In this document: piece by piece, positions 9,360-19,289 of the stretch
How the letters are laid out: the number at the start of each line of letters is the position of its first letter
Numbering within the stretch: position 1 is the stretch's first letter
DNA from: Sweltsa coloradensis
Lineage: Eukaryota > Arthropoda > Insecta > Plecoptera > Chloroperlidae
Direction: 5' to 3'
Length of the DNA stretch: 64,000 nt
Assembly (NCBI GenBank): GCA_024449915.1
Contig: JAMZAV010000167.1
Span: 1,302,001 to 1,366,000 of the forward strand
The notes under the pieces: generated by a model
Database searches by the model: none
What the model was told of the DNA's origin: nothing
The model's input: only the letters and a program-made list of their open reading frames with translations
Position numbers and translations under genes: made by a program

Positions 9360-9965
9360 GAACCGTCTGTAGACGACTTGCGTACCAGGCGGGGTGTTGT
9401 ACTCGGTAGAGCATTTACCACGATGCGATCTGTTGAGACTCATCCCCACAGCCTTGGGTGGTTCGTCCTGTGTGTGCGGGACCCACTCCGAGGTGTGTGT
9501 GATTGCTCCTCGATCGGGGCCGGCGCCCGCTCTCTCGTCCGAGAGCCGCGGCCCGGCACGCCGGGGATCTCCCTTGCTGGGCAGGCTGGGGCCCAAACTG
9601 GTGCCCGCGCTGGGTATAGGACGCGAGGCGGCGTGCGGTGCCGACCTCGGTCGCGGTGGACCTCGGGGTCACCCATTTGCGGCGAACGCGTTCCCTCCCC
9701 GGAAAGTTAGTGGTCGCGCTTTAGGGTGTCGCCCTTGGAGAGCCGCACCGTGGTTACCGCACGCCGTCGCCGCGTTAACCACGCCGCGGCGCCAACACAG
9801 GGACTACCGTAGTGTCGCCGACAGAACACAGAACAAAGGTTTGGCACCGGGCTCGCGAGGGTCCGGTGTTCGACTCGTCTACGGACGTTAAAGCAGAGGA
9901 CGGGCAGCGGGCCGGCCACCGTAAAGGGGGCGCGTGCGCCGCAGGAATGGAGTGGTGAGCAGCCG
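9360..9965. other. 600-bp GC-rich, CpG-rich island of unknown nature
   Basis: It stands out sharply from AT-rich flanks. Open frames exist in several frames on both strands (for example 9394-9891, plus), as expected from stop-codon scarcity at high GC, and none has a recognisable domain. The left part has a weak tRNA-like box A (GTACTCGGTAGAGCA) and a GGTTCGTCC box B-like site 50 bp on. Candidates are a CpG-island promoter, a ribosomal spacer fragment, or a GC-rich SINE body. I cannot choose. Confidence 0.4.
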
Positions 9966-10254
9966 TGGGGTTAAATAATAAACTAATAGTAACTTAAGTG
10001 CGTTTGTTGATTCGATGACACAACCGCGTAATTAGCAATATCAATTTCATTCCAATTTGGGGAAAGTGTACACTACGACAATTTACTGTCACATAACAAA
10101 GGCATGACAATTAAGTGATTTTAATTGTATTTAATTTATTCTTATGCACCAGTAACTTTTTTTAATCTATGATTTTTTTTTTGGTACATTATTCGCAGGT
10201 TTGAACATCTTTTTCGAGATCTAAATATCAGACAGTGTGATGAAACTGTTACTT

Positions 10255-10400
10255 CTTCTGGAAACTTGAGAACAAAAACAAAGGCGGCCACGACGTGCGA
10301 ACCCTTCCCCTTTTATGTGGCTGGATCTGTCCACCACAGGTCTGTCCTCGTATACCCCCTGGGCTGGAGTGGCGCATAGTGACGGTATTCTCTTTTTATT
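10255..10400 (+). repeat. Possible further copy of the LINE-like family
   Basis: The blocks AACCCTTCCCC, TGGCTGGATCTG, CACAGGTCTGTCC and a following T/C-rich run line up in order with the 43200-43260 part of the family copy on the same strand. Similarity is patchy and may be partly chance. Confidence 0.3.
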
Positions 10401-10526
10401 TACATAAAAGTATTTGGTTGAACTTTGTTCGCGCGTCGGAGGCGTCGGCAGCGTTGCGTTGGTCCGCTTTAGAATTAGTCTCCCACTAAATAAGTTTTGA
10501 CTATGTAGGAATAAATCAATTTCTTA

Positions 10527-10716
10527 TCACAAAACGTCGGTAAATTGTGCACTGGCTGTTAGGCATGCGTCGCCCTGGGCTTGTCTGTCAAGAGCTTCCA
10601 AGAGCCTGTCAAAACTAATTTCTAGGGTCTGTTTGGGAACAGGTCGGGCATCCTGACACTGTGGCCAGAGTTCTGGTAGTGGCGCGGGAAGGGGAGGATT
10701 AGAAACACGTGCTATG
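10527..10716 (-). CDS. Candidate terminal coding exon, product not recognised
   Basis: The minus strand is open for 62 codons from a possible acceptor (a T-rich tract then TTAAAAG, exon starting at 10716) to a TGA at 10527-10529. The product is protein-like: a proline-rich start (NPPLPAPLPELWP), then QTLEISFDRLLEALDRQAQG, which would form an amphipathic helix, then DACLTASAQFTDVL. There is no ATG, so it would be an internal or last exon. The open frame continues upstream to about 10790, so the acceptor is a choice. No domain is recognised. A neighbouring minus-strand exon-like unit (15118-15262) ends in a different phase, so they do not join directly. Confidence 0.35.
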
Positions 10717-10739
10717 CTTTTAACACAACAAAAAAATGA

Positions 10740-11430
10740 AAAATAACCCTGACAATAGCAAGTGGGTCGCAGTTTAAAAAGACTACACTTTCAACACAAT
10801 ACTTTGCAACTTTTACCTAATTAGTTTTTTGGGGCATTGCCAATTTGTGGAAGTCGTTTACTTGTGGATTTCGATCTGTTATATTACCATGGTGATTAAC
10901 ATATCGCAATATTATTATAATTTAGTCATTGATATTTATAGCGATCTATCAAGAGGCACTAGGCAGCAATAAAAGCAAAAAATATTCTAGGAAAATTTAG
11001 CAACATGTATATTGTTCTACTTTTAACATGATTGTTTAACATATTAGTTCATATACTTTTTTTATATACTATACTGGCTAATGGGTATATATTTCCTAAT
11101 GAAGCAAATAAATCCAAAAAATGAATCCAAAAAGGTTTGTTTATAATTGTGACAAAAAGTGTTATTCGGCATGAAATTACGTTAGGTTCGCTAAATTTTT
11201 TGGAGCTAACATTAATTTACTATTAACAACTGCACATAAGCGTAGATAACTATGTATTATTGATTATGTTTTTGGGTAACGGGATTGCTTTGCGCCACAA
11301 TGCGAATGGGATATATAATATATATATATATATATATTTATCATCAAACTCGCCCACTTCATCCGTATGTACTGATTTCTTATTCAGGTATTCATATCTA
11401 CTTGGGTACAATGCTATTGTTTTTTTTTTG
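10740..11430. other. AT-rich stretch with a short (TA)n tract
   Basis: No gene or repeat family was recognised. A (TA)n microsatellite of about 20 bp lies near 11317-11337. Confidence 0.5.
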
Positions 11431-11452
11431 TTTTTCATATACGGTGGGGGAG

Positions 11453-11586
11453 TGTTCTGCAAAAGTCGTGGGCAGCACTTCAGCCGCATGCGGAGGAACA
11501 TGCTTCTTCAACGTGGTGCTACAAAGTACATCAGCACTAGGTCAAGGCCAACACCACCATGTGTCAGCAGGCCGAAAAAAATTGAG
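11453..11586 (+). CDS. Weak candidate internal exon, product not recognised
   Basis: A GC-richer 130-bp patch is preceded by a long T tract and GGGGGAG (acceptor-like) and followed by GAGTGAGTTTTT (donor-like GTGAGT). Two plus-strand frames are open through it. One is Arg/Ser-rich (SRGQHFSRMRRNMLLQ), the other Gly/Ser/Cys-rich (GSTSAACGGTCFFNVVLQ). With two open frames and no known motif, support rests only on the splice-like edges and base composition. Confidence 0.2.
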
Positions 11587-11599
11587 TGAGTTTTTATTC

Positions 11600-12713
11600 G
11601 CAAATCAAAATTAGATTGGGAATTCAGTTTTTCCAACCATTGAATTGCTCCATATAATGAAATCAATTAATGCAACTGTACACAATATCCTGGCCAGAGA
11701 AAGCTCAATTTTAAAATGTATACAAAAACATCTTTTGTTAAGATTACTTTGGGCTCCATGATTGGGTTTTCTTGTTCCCGCTCCCGTGTTATGGAAACAA
11801 CACTTGTTGTGGATCTATATTTTGTGCAATATGAAAGTGCCAATTAGGTTAATGGCACGTTCTATAGGCTCGCAAATGCCATTGGTAATGCTTTTTATAA
11901 CGACAAACCCAGATTTTATATTTTTTGGCAGTTGTATTAAACAATAACAAAGGAATAAAGGGGTCTTATTTTTAAGTTGGGGTTTTAGCAATAACTAAAG
12001 TGGTTGATTTGTTTTAACCTTTCAGATGTGTCTGCTTATAGGATGTTTATTAAACTTTTTTGGGAATATCAATAATTTTTTTTACAATTTAAAAGCATTG
12101 ACAAGTAATGACTAACAAAAATTAATGGTTGGGAGCGTAGATGAATACACACTATTTAATTTAATGCGTGTGAATAATTTATGTTGCAGGATGGAGGTGG
12201 GAGGCATTAAGATAACATTCCATCTGTAATTATAAATGGACCAGTCAAAAGCTAGTCAAGGCTACAACTAACTGTTTGAGTTTGACTATTATAATATTAA
12301 TTTACTTGTAAGCGCATGGTTGATAACGGTTTAAATTGTATATTATTATTTTTATGGGATTTTGGTGGTTAAAATGTTAGTATTTTGGTTTTGAGTTCAA
12401 TTAATAATAGAGTATAGTGTATTAGTAATTTAGTTTGTAAATTTGCATTGGAATTGGTTTAACGATGGGCCAAAATGTGGCTTACGGCAATCGTGGATGT
12501 TCATTGGTTAAGTAAATTTACCAATTATTGTTTGTTACACATTGTCTGCTACCAATTTTGCTTTTTACAACAATGTCAATTACAAAAATTTGTACCTAGA
12601 TTTTTTTAATAAAAATGCGATTGAAATTAATTACAGACTTTTACTCTTCGTGTTATTCATCATTAATGTTCTTCGTTACAAGTTACAACATCTGGTTACT
12701 AAACGATTCAATG
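11600..12713. other. AT-rich intergenic stretch without recognised features
   Basis: Nothing beyond short chance frames was seen. It ends at the target duplication of the hAT element. Confidence 0.5.
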
Positions 12714-13742
12714 GTATTGAGTAGGGCTGTGCGAGCAGGGGTTTTTTAAGTCGAGCGAGATCGAGCGAGAATTTGAAAAAAATCTTGAATCTCGAGCGAG
12801 ATTCGAGATCGAGCGAGATCCGAGATCAAGCGAGGTCGAGCGAGATCGAGCGCACTGAAATTGTTGTAGGACCCCAAAGAAAGAATCACCTACACAAAAT
12901 AATTAGGCCTAGGCGGCTTCAAAAGTAAAAATAGGCCCTAGGGCCTACTTAAAAATAATATTTAAAAAGTAGCCTAAACAACATTTCTCACTTCAGTGCA
13001 TAGGGGCCTAGGGCCTAGGCGTGGAGTAGCCAAGGCCTAGCCCTAGCCTATCTATGGCAGAGGTCCTAGGCTACATGTTGAATGAAATATAATTTTTGTT
13101 TCTAACTTTATTAGTTTAATCACATTAATTTGGTAGTGAAAATATTTAATAAGTAACAACACCTGGCAGTGACCTCAGTCGCAACGAGATAGGAATGTCG
13201 TAAGAAAAATCGATAAAGTAGTTTCTCCGTTAGAGTCGATAACGAGTCGATAAAGCGCTCTCTGCTCTCTACCGCCAACTTCACAAATCACGCTTCAGTT
13301 CAGTAGCTCGCTCGATAGAGTGCGCTACCAGTGACCAGTCAAATGCGCGATCTGTGTGCGCGTCGACAGACGCATGCGCGTTGGCATTTGGCAACGAATT
13401 TGTGAAATTTCGACTTGGCCTAAAATAAAATGTAGATAGATGTCTTGTTGTCACTTATTGGGTGTATGCTAGTACTAGAAGTACCTAGCCTAGCTTTCGT
13501 TCTGTAGAACTTCTCTGGAGGAAAGTGTTTTAAAGTGAAGCTTATTTTATGCGTCATTTGTTAGTAGGCCCTAGGCCTCCGATCTGCGGGTTTATCAAAG
13601 CTCCGATCACGGAATGGAACCGGGACTCTGTTAGGCCTAGGCCTACAGCCTTTGTCCTAGGCCTAGCTCGTCTAGGCCTAGAGATTTCTCGACAATGTGC
13701 CATGGCAATATGAAATTATTACGCAAAAATCGGGAATAAATA

Positions 13743-14360
13743 TTTGAGCGAGCGTAGCGAGCGTCTCCACTTGACTCTAATGGCTCGAATGTCTGTTTTT
13801 TTTTGTTTTTTTTTTTGTTACTGCTTCGATACAGGTCGCACCGTTTCTCTGATCGACCTTAAATTTTTTACACGTGTACATACCACCTACGCGGGTTGCT
13901 GTATAGTTTTTGAACAAAATCCAATCGTTGGTTATAAAATATAAAAAATTAAATAAAAAAATTAAAAAAATTAAAATAAAAAAATAAAAAAGTAAAAATG
14001 TTCTGATCGTTATGAAATTTTTCAGGGTCAATGATTACAACATTTTCTTCTATTTTCCAAATTTTCAGCTAAATCGGTCAAGACCTTAAAGACTTATTGG
14101 TAATCATAATTCGAAAAATGATGTTAAAAAATCAAGGAGGCAGTGAAGATTCAACATTGAAAGTTTTTGTCTTCAAGTCACTGCCTCCTAGATGCTCGTC
14201 GTGGCTCCTCGTTAACGACGAACATCTAGGAGGCAGTGCTTCAAGTATTTTGAAGGTATGCCTATGTTGGTATGTAACATTATGGGAATGTCGTCCTCGG
14301 GTCGTGTTGCACGTACCGGTGCTCGCTCAACAACGCGACGGGACTTTAGCGTTTTCCTAG
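13743..14360 (+). mobile_element. Helentron-derived non-autonomous element (copy 2), nested in the hAT
   Basis: The left end TTTGAGCGAGCGTAGCGAGC is inverted near the right end as GCTCGCTCAACAACGCG. The right end shows AACGC, a spacer, GCGTT (hairpin) then TTCCTAG and T, the family signature. The interior has the poly-T tract after the left end and a 23-bp hairpin at 14179-14238. It must have inserted after the hAT, because it lies wholly within the hAT ends. Confidence 0.7.
14179..14238. repeat. Near-perfect 23-bp hairpin
   Basis: Arms 14179-14201 and 14216-14238 (CACTGCCTCCTAGATG... and its complement) have one mismatch and a 14-bp loop. A further GGAGGCAGTGA lies just upstream at about 14136-14146, so three copies of this core sit within 100 bp. 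Confidence 0.7.
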
Positions 14361-14635
14361 TACTTTACCACATCGCATAACGCAAGGTCCCGCATAATTA
14401 CGACCACCGTGGTTCGTGACGGAGATATCTCGAGACTAGATTTTTCGAGCAATTTGAGATTGAGATCGAGCGAGACTCGTTTTTCCGAGCAGTATGATCT
14501 CGAGATCGAGCGAGATTCGAGCAGCACTTTAATCTCGCTCGAATCTCGAAAAGTCGAGACTCGCACAGCCCTAGTATTGAGACATTTGTGTATTTTGGGC
14601 ACATCCCGAATTAGATGCATAGTCTAGCTGTGGGA

Positions 14636-14760
14636 GTTTGTTTGCTTTTTGTTTCTTGGGTGCATGTCTACGACACTATTGTCTGGCGTTCGAGGGGTGG
14701 GGAGGGATGACTTTGTCTCGAGTAAACATTAGGATATGACTTTTTTAGGCTGCTCGTGGC
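14636..14760 (+). repeat. SINE fragment sharing the GTCTCGAGTAAAC tail
   Basis: GGCGTTCGAGGGG followed by TTGTCTCGAGTAAAC matches the block after box B in the SINE at 27605-27740. The upstream head is too decayed to recognise. Confidence 0.4.
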
Positions 14761-14764
14761 ATTA

Positions 14765-15080
14765 GTAGAAATTATTAAGGATTTCGAGGCCTAAGCATAA
14801 ATATATCAAAAAGCGGCGATATTGCAAAATCAAAATCTACCAAGACATGTTCCCAACCCCCTTAAACGTCAATTTTGTTAAAGTTTTAACATCAGAACGA
14901 GCAATTTCGTTTTATCGTGACATAAAAAATTTACACACCTCTACTAATGGTCAGTTATTAATACCCAACTATGAATAAAACTTAAATTTACCAAGTTTCT
15001 TAACATTTTGAGCCTATATTGTTAAAGTGCATAATTAGATTAATTACTATTTTTTTAAATAGTAACTTAACTTGCAGCTG
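14765..15080. other. AT-rich stretch without recognised features
   Basis: No repeat or coding signal was seen. Confidence 0.4.
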
Positions 15081-15081
15081 T

Positions 15082-16215
15082 TACAACAATTTAGCAGTTC
15101 AGTCCAATGAAACTCACCTCAAGTGTTGGGAGGAACAGATGGAATTCAACGCTTCCTGTGGAGCCGACTTCATCCAGGTGGTGAGACGGTACAGCTGTGG
15201 ATTGCAGAGTTAACTTGTCGCAGGCGGAGAAGCGTATGAAGCACAGAGGGCAGAGATTCAGTCTGTAAACAAGAGTAGTTGCGAGTTAGGGCAGGTCAAC
15301 TTTCCAAGTAGCATTAATCTCAAAATTAACTTGAGCAGCAACTCAAGATTTAGCAACTTAGCCCCCCCCTCCCTATTGGAAACCAGTTTTGTGACAGTAA
15401 GTAGTAAACTATAAAAAGTACAGTATTTGTATATTTTCATTGAAACTCACCAAAGGTGTTTTAAATCGATCAGGGCGGTACGCTGCCTTTGGAGCCAACT
15501 TCAGTAGTGGAATGAGACTAGGTGGCCGAAATCCTAGAGTTGTCTTGTCCTGGGCAGAGAGGCACACGATTCACATACGCCAGAGATTCCCTTTGTAACC
15601 TGAAAGTAGAGTAGTAGCAACTTAGGGCAAGTCAACCTGTCAACAGGGTGACTTATATTTCATCAGGTAAACAAATTCCCTAACTTTTACAGGATTTGTT
15701 AATTGAAAATCATGTTTCTCCAGACAACTATAAATTTTGATTTCTGGGAATATGCAGTCAAAAAATTGAGTTTAGCAGTGATTGTATATTATATAGTGAG
15801 TGATTTTAGTGGAGTGTCCAGAAGGAGAAGCTAACCCCCTCAAAACATTTTGATGATAGATTTAATTTAGAGTGTTCTAGATATTTGGGGGAAATGGGGG
15901 ACATTTAATAAACATACCAAATCAATTTCCCTGACTTTTCTAGTTCTCCAACAAGACATAATAGAAATCTGTTTCAAGCAGGGTGTACTATCAGAATAAC
16001 TTGAAGCAGTGACAGTTACGTGCAGCAATCCAGTGCATTGAAACTCTGACTCACCTAAGGTAATGGATGGTCAGACTGGTTTGAGCACTTCCCGTGGAGC
16101 AAACTTCACTCGGTTGAGCAGGTGGTTGGAGCAGAGATCACTTCAAATACTGGCTGAAACAAAAGCAAGTAGTGTCACGAACACAATTGTCAACCTTCCA
16201 AGTAAAGTTCACAAT
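15082..16215 (-). repeat. Triplicated, diverged exon-like unit
   Basis: Three related units lie at about 15082-15315, 15435-15645 and 16020-16215. On the minus strand each reads, in order, a T-rich tract ending in AG, a 100-150-bp GC-richer block containing GAAGTYGGCTCCA or GAAGTTTGCTCCA, then GGTGAGTTTCA or GGTGAGTCAG, then CAATG. Each thus looks like an exon with flanking intron edges, repeated in tandem with 120-370 bp between. Only the first is open throughout. Either this is exon triplication in a decayed or divergent gene, or a repeat that happens to contain splice-like edges. Confidence 0.55.
15118..15262 (-). CDS. Candidate internal exon in the first repeated unit
   Basis: Acceptor TTGTTTACAG and donor GAG/GTGAGTTT are both close to consensus. 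The 145-bp block has one frame open end to end (48 codons after the first base), starting LNLCPLCFIRFSACDKL and ending VEFHLFLPTLE. The CxxC near the start is the only motif seen, and no family is recognised. The equivalent blocks in the two sister units carry stops in all frames, so selection on this coding frame is doubtful. Confidence 0.3.
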
Positions 16216-16400
16216 TTGGACATTACCAGCAGATTGAATTTAGACAATACTGGCAAGACAAGGTTCAGCAATATTTGAACCCGAGCCGTCTGCGCTGGTT
16301 TGAAGTCACTATTGTGTAAAACTTAATTTATTGAATGGCTTTGAATTGAAACCTGCCTCTAGTAGAACTAAACTATTTAGTTTTAAATTTCTGATTGGGC

Positions 16401-16809
16401 CAGGGGCGTAGCAACCATGGCGCGAAGAGGCGCGACCGCGCCAACAATAATAATACAACAATAAAAAATGTAAATATAACAAATAAAATGTCTTTATTTA
16501 CATTGGAAATTAATTTGTCGATATGACAAAGATGGCACTTAATTATTGTTGTTTGCATTGTATGCATCGTTATAAACATAGGGTCATTGGGTAACCAGAC
16601 GTCCCAGTTTTAACAAGATCGTCCCGTTTTTGTGTGACTGTCCCGGTATTCCAAAAATAGTTGTTGGGACGGTTCCTGTCTCAGATCGCTCTACAGGCTA
16701 TCTTGAGCAAAAAAAGGTCCTATTTTTTTTTTTCGTGTAGCCCACGCAACTACGGGGGCCCATAAGAGAACCTTGCACCCGGGCCTTTGAGTTACTAGCT
16801 ACGCCACTG
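16401..16809. mobile_element. 409-bp hAT MITE
   Basis: It starts CAGGGGCGTAGC and ends GCTACGCCACTG, the widespread animal hAT terminus type. Flanking 8-mers are GATTGGGC (16393-16400) and GATTAGGC (16810-16817), a target duplication with one mismatch. The interior has no coding frame. It sits just outside the inverted array at 16814, sharing the GGC at the junction. Confidence 0.85.
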
Positions 16810-16813
16810 GATT

Positions 16814-17700
16814 AGGCAAATATTGCATTTTTAAAATAATTTCAAACTTCAGTAGCACACCATTCAACGTAGGTAGTAGTATGTGTTTTTGTGACATTAA
16901 TCTTCAACTGGTTTTCTAGAATGTGTCTGATAGAAAATAGTTTTTTACAATTATTGTCTTTCCTGCAAATTTTTAGTTTACGGGTATTTTGTACCGATTC
17001 GTAGTGCCTAACGAAGAAATTCGCAGGAAAGACAGTTTAAACAAATATTTTTTGTCAAGCATCTTCTAGAAAACCATTTGAAAATTAATGTCACAAAAAC
17101 ATTGAATGGTGTGCTAGGGCAAACTGAAGTTTGAAATTATTTTGAAGGGGCAATATTTGCCGTGAGTCCGATCAGAAAAAATTGAAAAAATAGTTTTGAT
17201 GTTCCAACTTCTAAATACAGACAGGTTTCTAAGCCATTCACTATATTTTGACTTAGTTGTATATTTGAGAAAATAGAACGCAATAATTGACTCCCCTTAC
17301 TGCAAGAAATTTGAAATACTATCACCCGAAACTACTATTTTACCGACCACGTTTTTCTATTTTCCCAAAATATGCTACCAAGTCAAAATAAAGTGAATGA
17401 CTTTGAAACCTGGCTCCGTTAGAAAATCAAAACTATTTTTTTTTAATTTGGCAAATGAATTCGTAGAAAAACAATTGTTAAAAAAAATCTTTTTTCTCTC
17501 AGACAGCCTCTAGAAAACCAGTTGAAAATTACTCCCTATGTTGAATGGTGTGCTTGAACGAATTGAAGTTTGAAATTATTTTGTAGAGGCGATATTTGCT
17601 GTGTGCCTGATCAGAAAAATTTGAAATTTTCTAAAAGAGCCAGGTTTCAAAGCCATTCACTATATTTTACTTGGTAGCATATTTGAGAAAATAGTTAAAT
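16814..17700. repeat. Array of alternating inverted and direct repeat units
   Basis: A unit with TTCAAACTTCAGTAGCACAC, CCATTCAA, a GTGACATTAAT block and GGTTTTCTAGA runs leftward-reading at 16814-16971. It returns inverted at 17022-17162 and again (same sense as the second) at 17505-17605. A second unit, built on CCATTCACTATATTTTGAC and GAGAAAATAG, appears at 17162-17280, inverted at 17356-17462, and direct again at 17604-17700. The first pair forms a hairpin with arms near 145 bp. No end repeats or target duplication were recognised. Confidence 0.65.
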
Positions 17701-18235
17701 GCGGTCGAATAGCCTTAAATATTAATTTTATTTTCTAAATTCTATTCTGTTCTATTTTAAATTCTTTGTGGAGAAGAAGTTTGACCCACCAGAACAATTC
17801 CTTGCAACACAACTTGATGACATAAGCCAGATTGCAGAGACATTGTTCCGAGAATTGTTTCCCGAGAGTTGTTACCGGTTTTGTTCAATAAGATTTTGAG
17901 ATTACAGTAAAAAAAATTGAAAAAACTAAAAATATTTAAGTACCTATAATGGCTGGTTTTTAGTGCGACAGAAACCAAGAACGTATACCAATACAAGGTT
18001 AGCACAGGATTTTAACCTATGCCTCTTGGGTCTGCATGCCTTACACCAATTATATGAACTAAGGTAGTGTATGGAGGGAGTTAATTTTAATTTGTGGTGT
18101 GCGGAGTGCGGACACATGAAATGTTGGGTCGAGTATAGTAGAAAGATTCCAGATAGTAAAATATGTAGGGTACTGGTACCTCATTTAAAAAAAGTAAACA
18201 CCAAATTTGGATGGTTGAGGTCATGCAATTTATTT

Positions 18236-18320
18236 AACATTGTGTGGCTCGTTGGTTGGCTGCTTCCAATGCAGAAGGTCCAAGGTTCAATCGAAACTTC
18301 TGATTTGGACATAAGTCCAT
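18236..18320 (+). repeat. Weak tRNA-like SINE head
   Basis: TGGCTCGTTGGTTGGCTG (box A-like) and GGTTCAATCG (box B-like) are spaced about 35 bp apart, with a TCTGATTTGG tail. The fit is poor beyond the boxes. Confidence 0.3.
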
Positions 18321-18931
18321 CAGTTCTTGGGTTAGGAATTTGTAAATGGTGACTTTGGAGCCATCCTAAAAATGATGCTCATAATACATTCAAAGTTCTT
18401 TTGATTCTGGCGTTGATCCGCGGATGTTCAAACTGTCCAAACCTACTTAAAAATATTGATCTTTGGTTGGTTATCGCTCACTCGTCGATTGCGTCGGGCC
18501 CTTCAGGGTTGGATTGGTCACTTTGGTTTACTGTGTCCCCCACTGAAAATCAGTTGTGTGACTTGAGTGGGTCGACTAAATACGAATTTGTACTTATATT
18601 TAATAGTTAATACTCTTGAACAATCTCACTTGCAAAGTTGCAATACAAGATCCTATGACTGCTTGTTGGAGGCGGCAGTTGACCAATTCCTTGAAAGTAA
18701 GATTGGAATTCCATTGCACAACAACACAATTTAAATATTTTTTTAGGAAACTCGACTTTACTGCTGTCAAACAGACGGTGATCTGACCAATGCGGTGCAC
18801 ATGTGCTCACATGGCAAGTAGAAGCATGCCTATGAAGGTATGAGATGACTCTAGCACTAGCATCTGTCTTCCAGGTAGATCCCAGATCAACTCTTGATCT
18901 CGATCCCATGATGCTCATCATCCTAATTGAC

Positions 18932-19286
18932 ACTGACAGTATTTCTCGATTTGTTTAGTCGGGAAACACTCCCGTAGGTGTAATTGTTATTATTTACTAC
19001 AATTCAGAAAATAAAAAAGTCCGCCCCCTCACTCATACCTGCGTAAAGGTAATGACATTATAATTAATGTTTGGTGGTCAGTTCAAAGGCTGCAGATATT
19101 CGTTGCAGTACTGTTCCATCCATTCAGATGTATAATGCAGCTACAATTCAGAGATTAAAATGTACCCGTCCTGATGGTCTAGTGGTTAAGACGCTCACCT
19201 GGAATGTGGGAGATCCGTGGTTCGATTCCCGGTTGGGGCGGACTTTTTTAATTTCTGAATTGAAGTAAATAATAACTGACAGTATT
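18932..19286 (+). mobile_element. SINE insertion in head-to-head arrangement, with 12-bp flanking repeats
   Basis: ACTGACAGTATT occurs at 18932-18943 and 19275-19286, a likely target duplication. Inside, a complete tRNA-like head at 19166-19241 has a 7-bp acceptor stem (CCGTCCT with GGGGCGG), box A TGGTCTAGTGGTTAAGACG, a 5-bp anticodon stem (CTCAC with GTGGG) and box B GGTTCGATTCC. Its tail (GGCGGACTTTTTTAATTTCTG to about 19275) is repeated inverted at 18988-19028, so two SINE 3' ends point outward. It is not a tRNA gene: the T stem is mispaired and an AT-rich tail follows. Confidence 0.65.
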
Positions 19287-19289
19287 GTT

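Larger units (their letters stand above)
12722..14573. mobile_element. 1.85-kb hAT element with perfect 8-bp target duplication
   Basis: The 14-bp perfect terminal inverted repeat TAGGGCTGTGCGAG opens the element and its complement closes it. Both sides are flanked by GTATTGAG (12714-12721 and 14574-14581). Both subterminal regions (about 12755-12850 and 14425-14550) are packed with repeats of CTCGAGCGAGATCGAG type, the arrangement hAT transposases bind. No transposase frame remains, so it is non-autonomous. A Helentron-derived copy lies inside it (13743-14360) and accounts for a third of its length. The interior also has AGGCCTAGG-type short palindromes and several TCGATAAAG motifs. Confidence 0.9.

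Noticed and set aside
9394..9891. 165-codon plus-strand open frame in the GC-rich island
   Set aside because: Several overlapping frames on both strands are open because GC-rich DNA has few stops. The product is Gly/Pro/Arg-rich with no motif.
9360..9965. 18S, 5.8S or 28S ribosomal RNA gene
   Set aside because: None of the universally conserved rRNA core sequences could be recognised. Only an unconserved spacer origin remains possible.
19166..19241. Functional tRNA gene
   Set aside because: Acceptor and anticodon stems pair, but the T stem is mispaired, no Pol III terminator directly follows a clean 3' end, and the tail is shared with other SINE copies.
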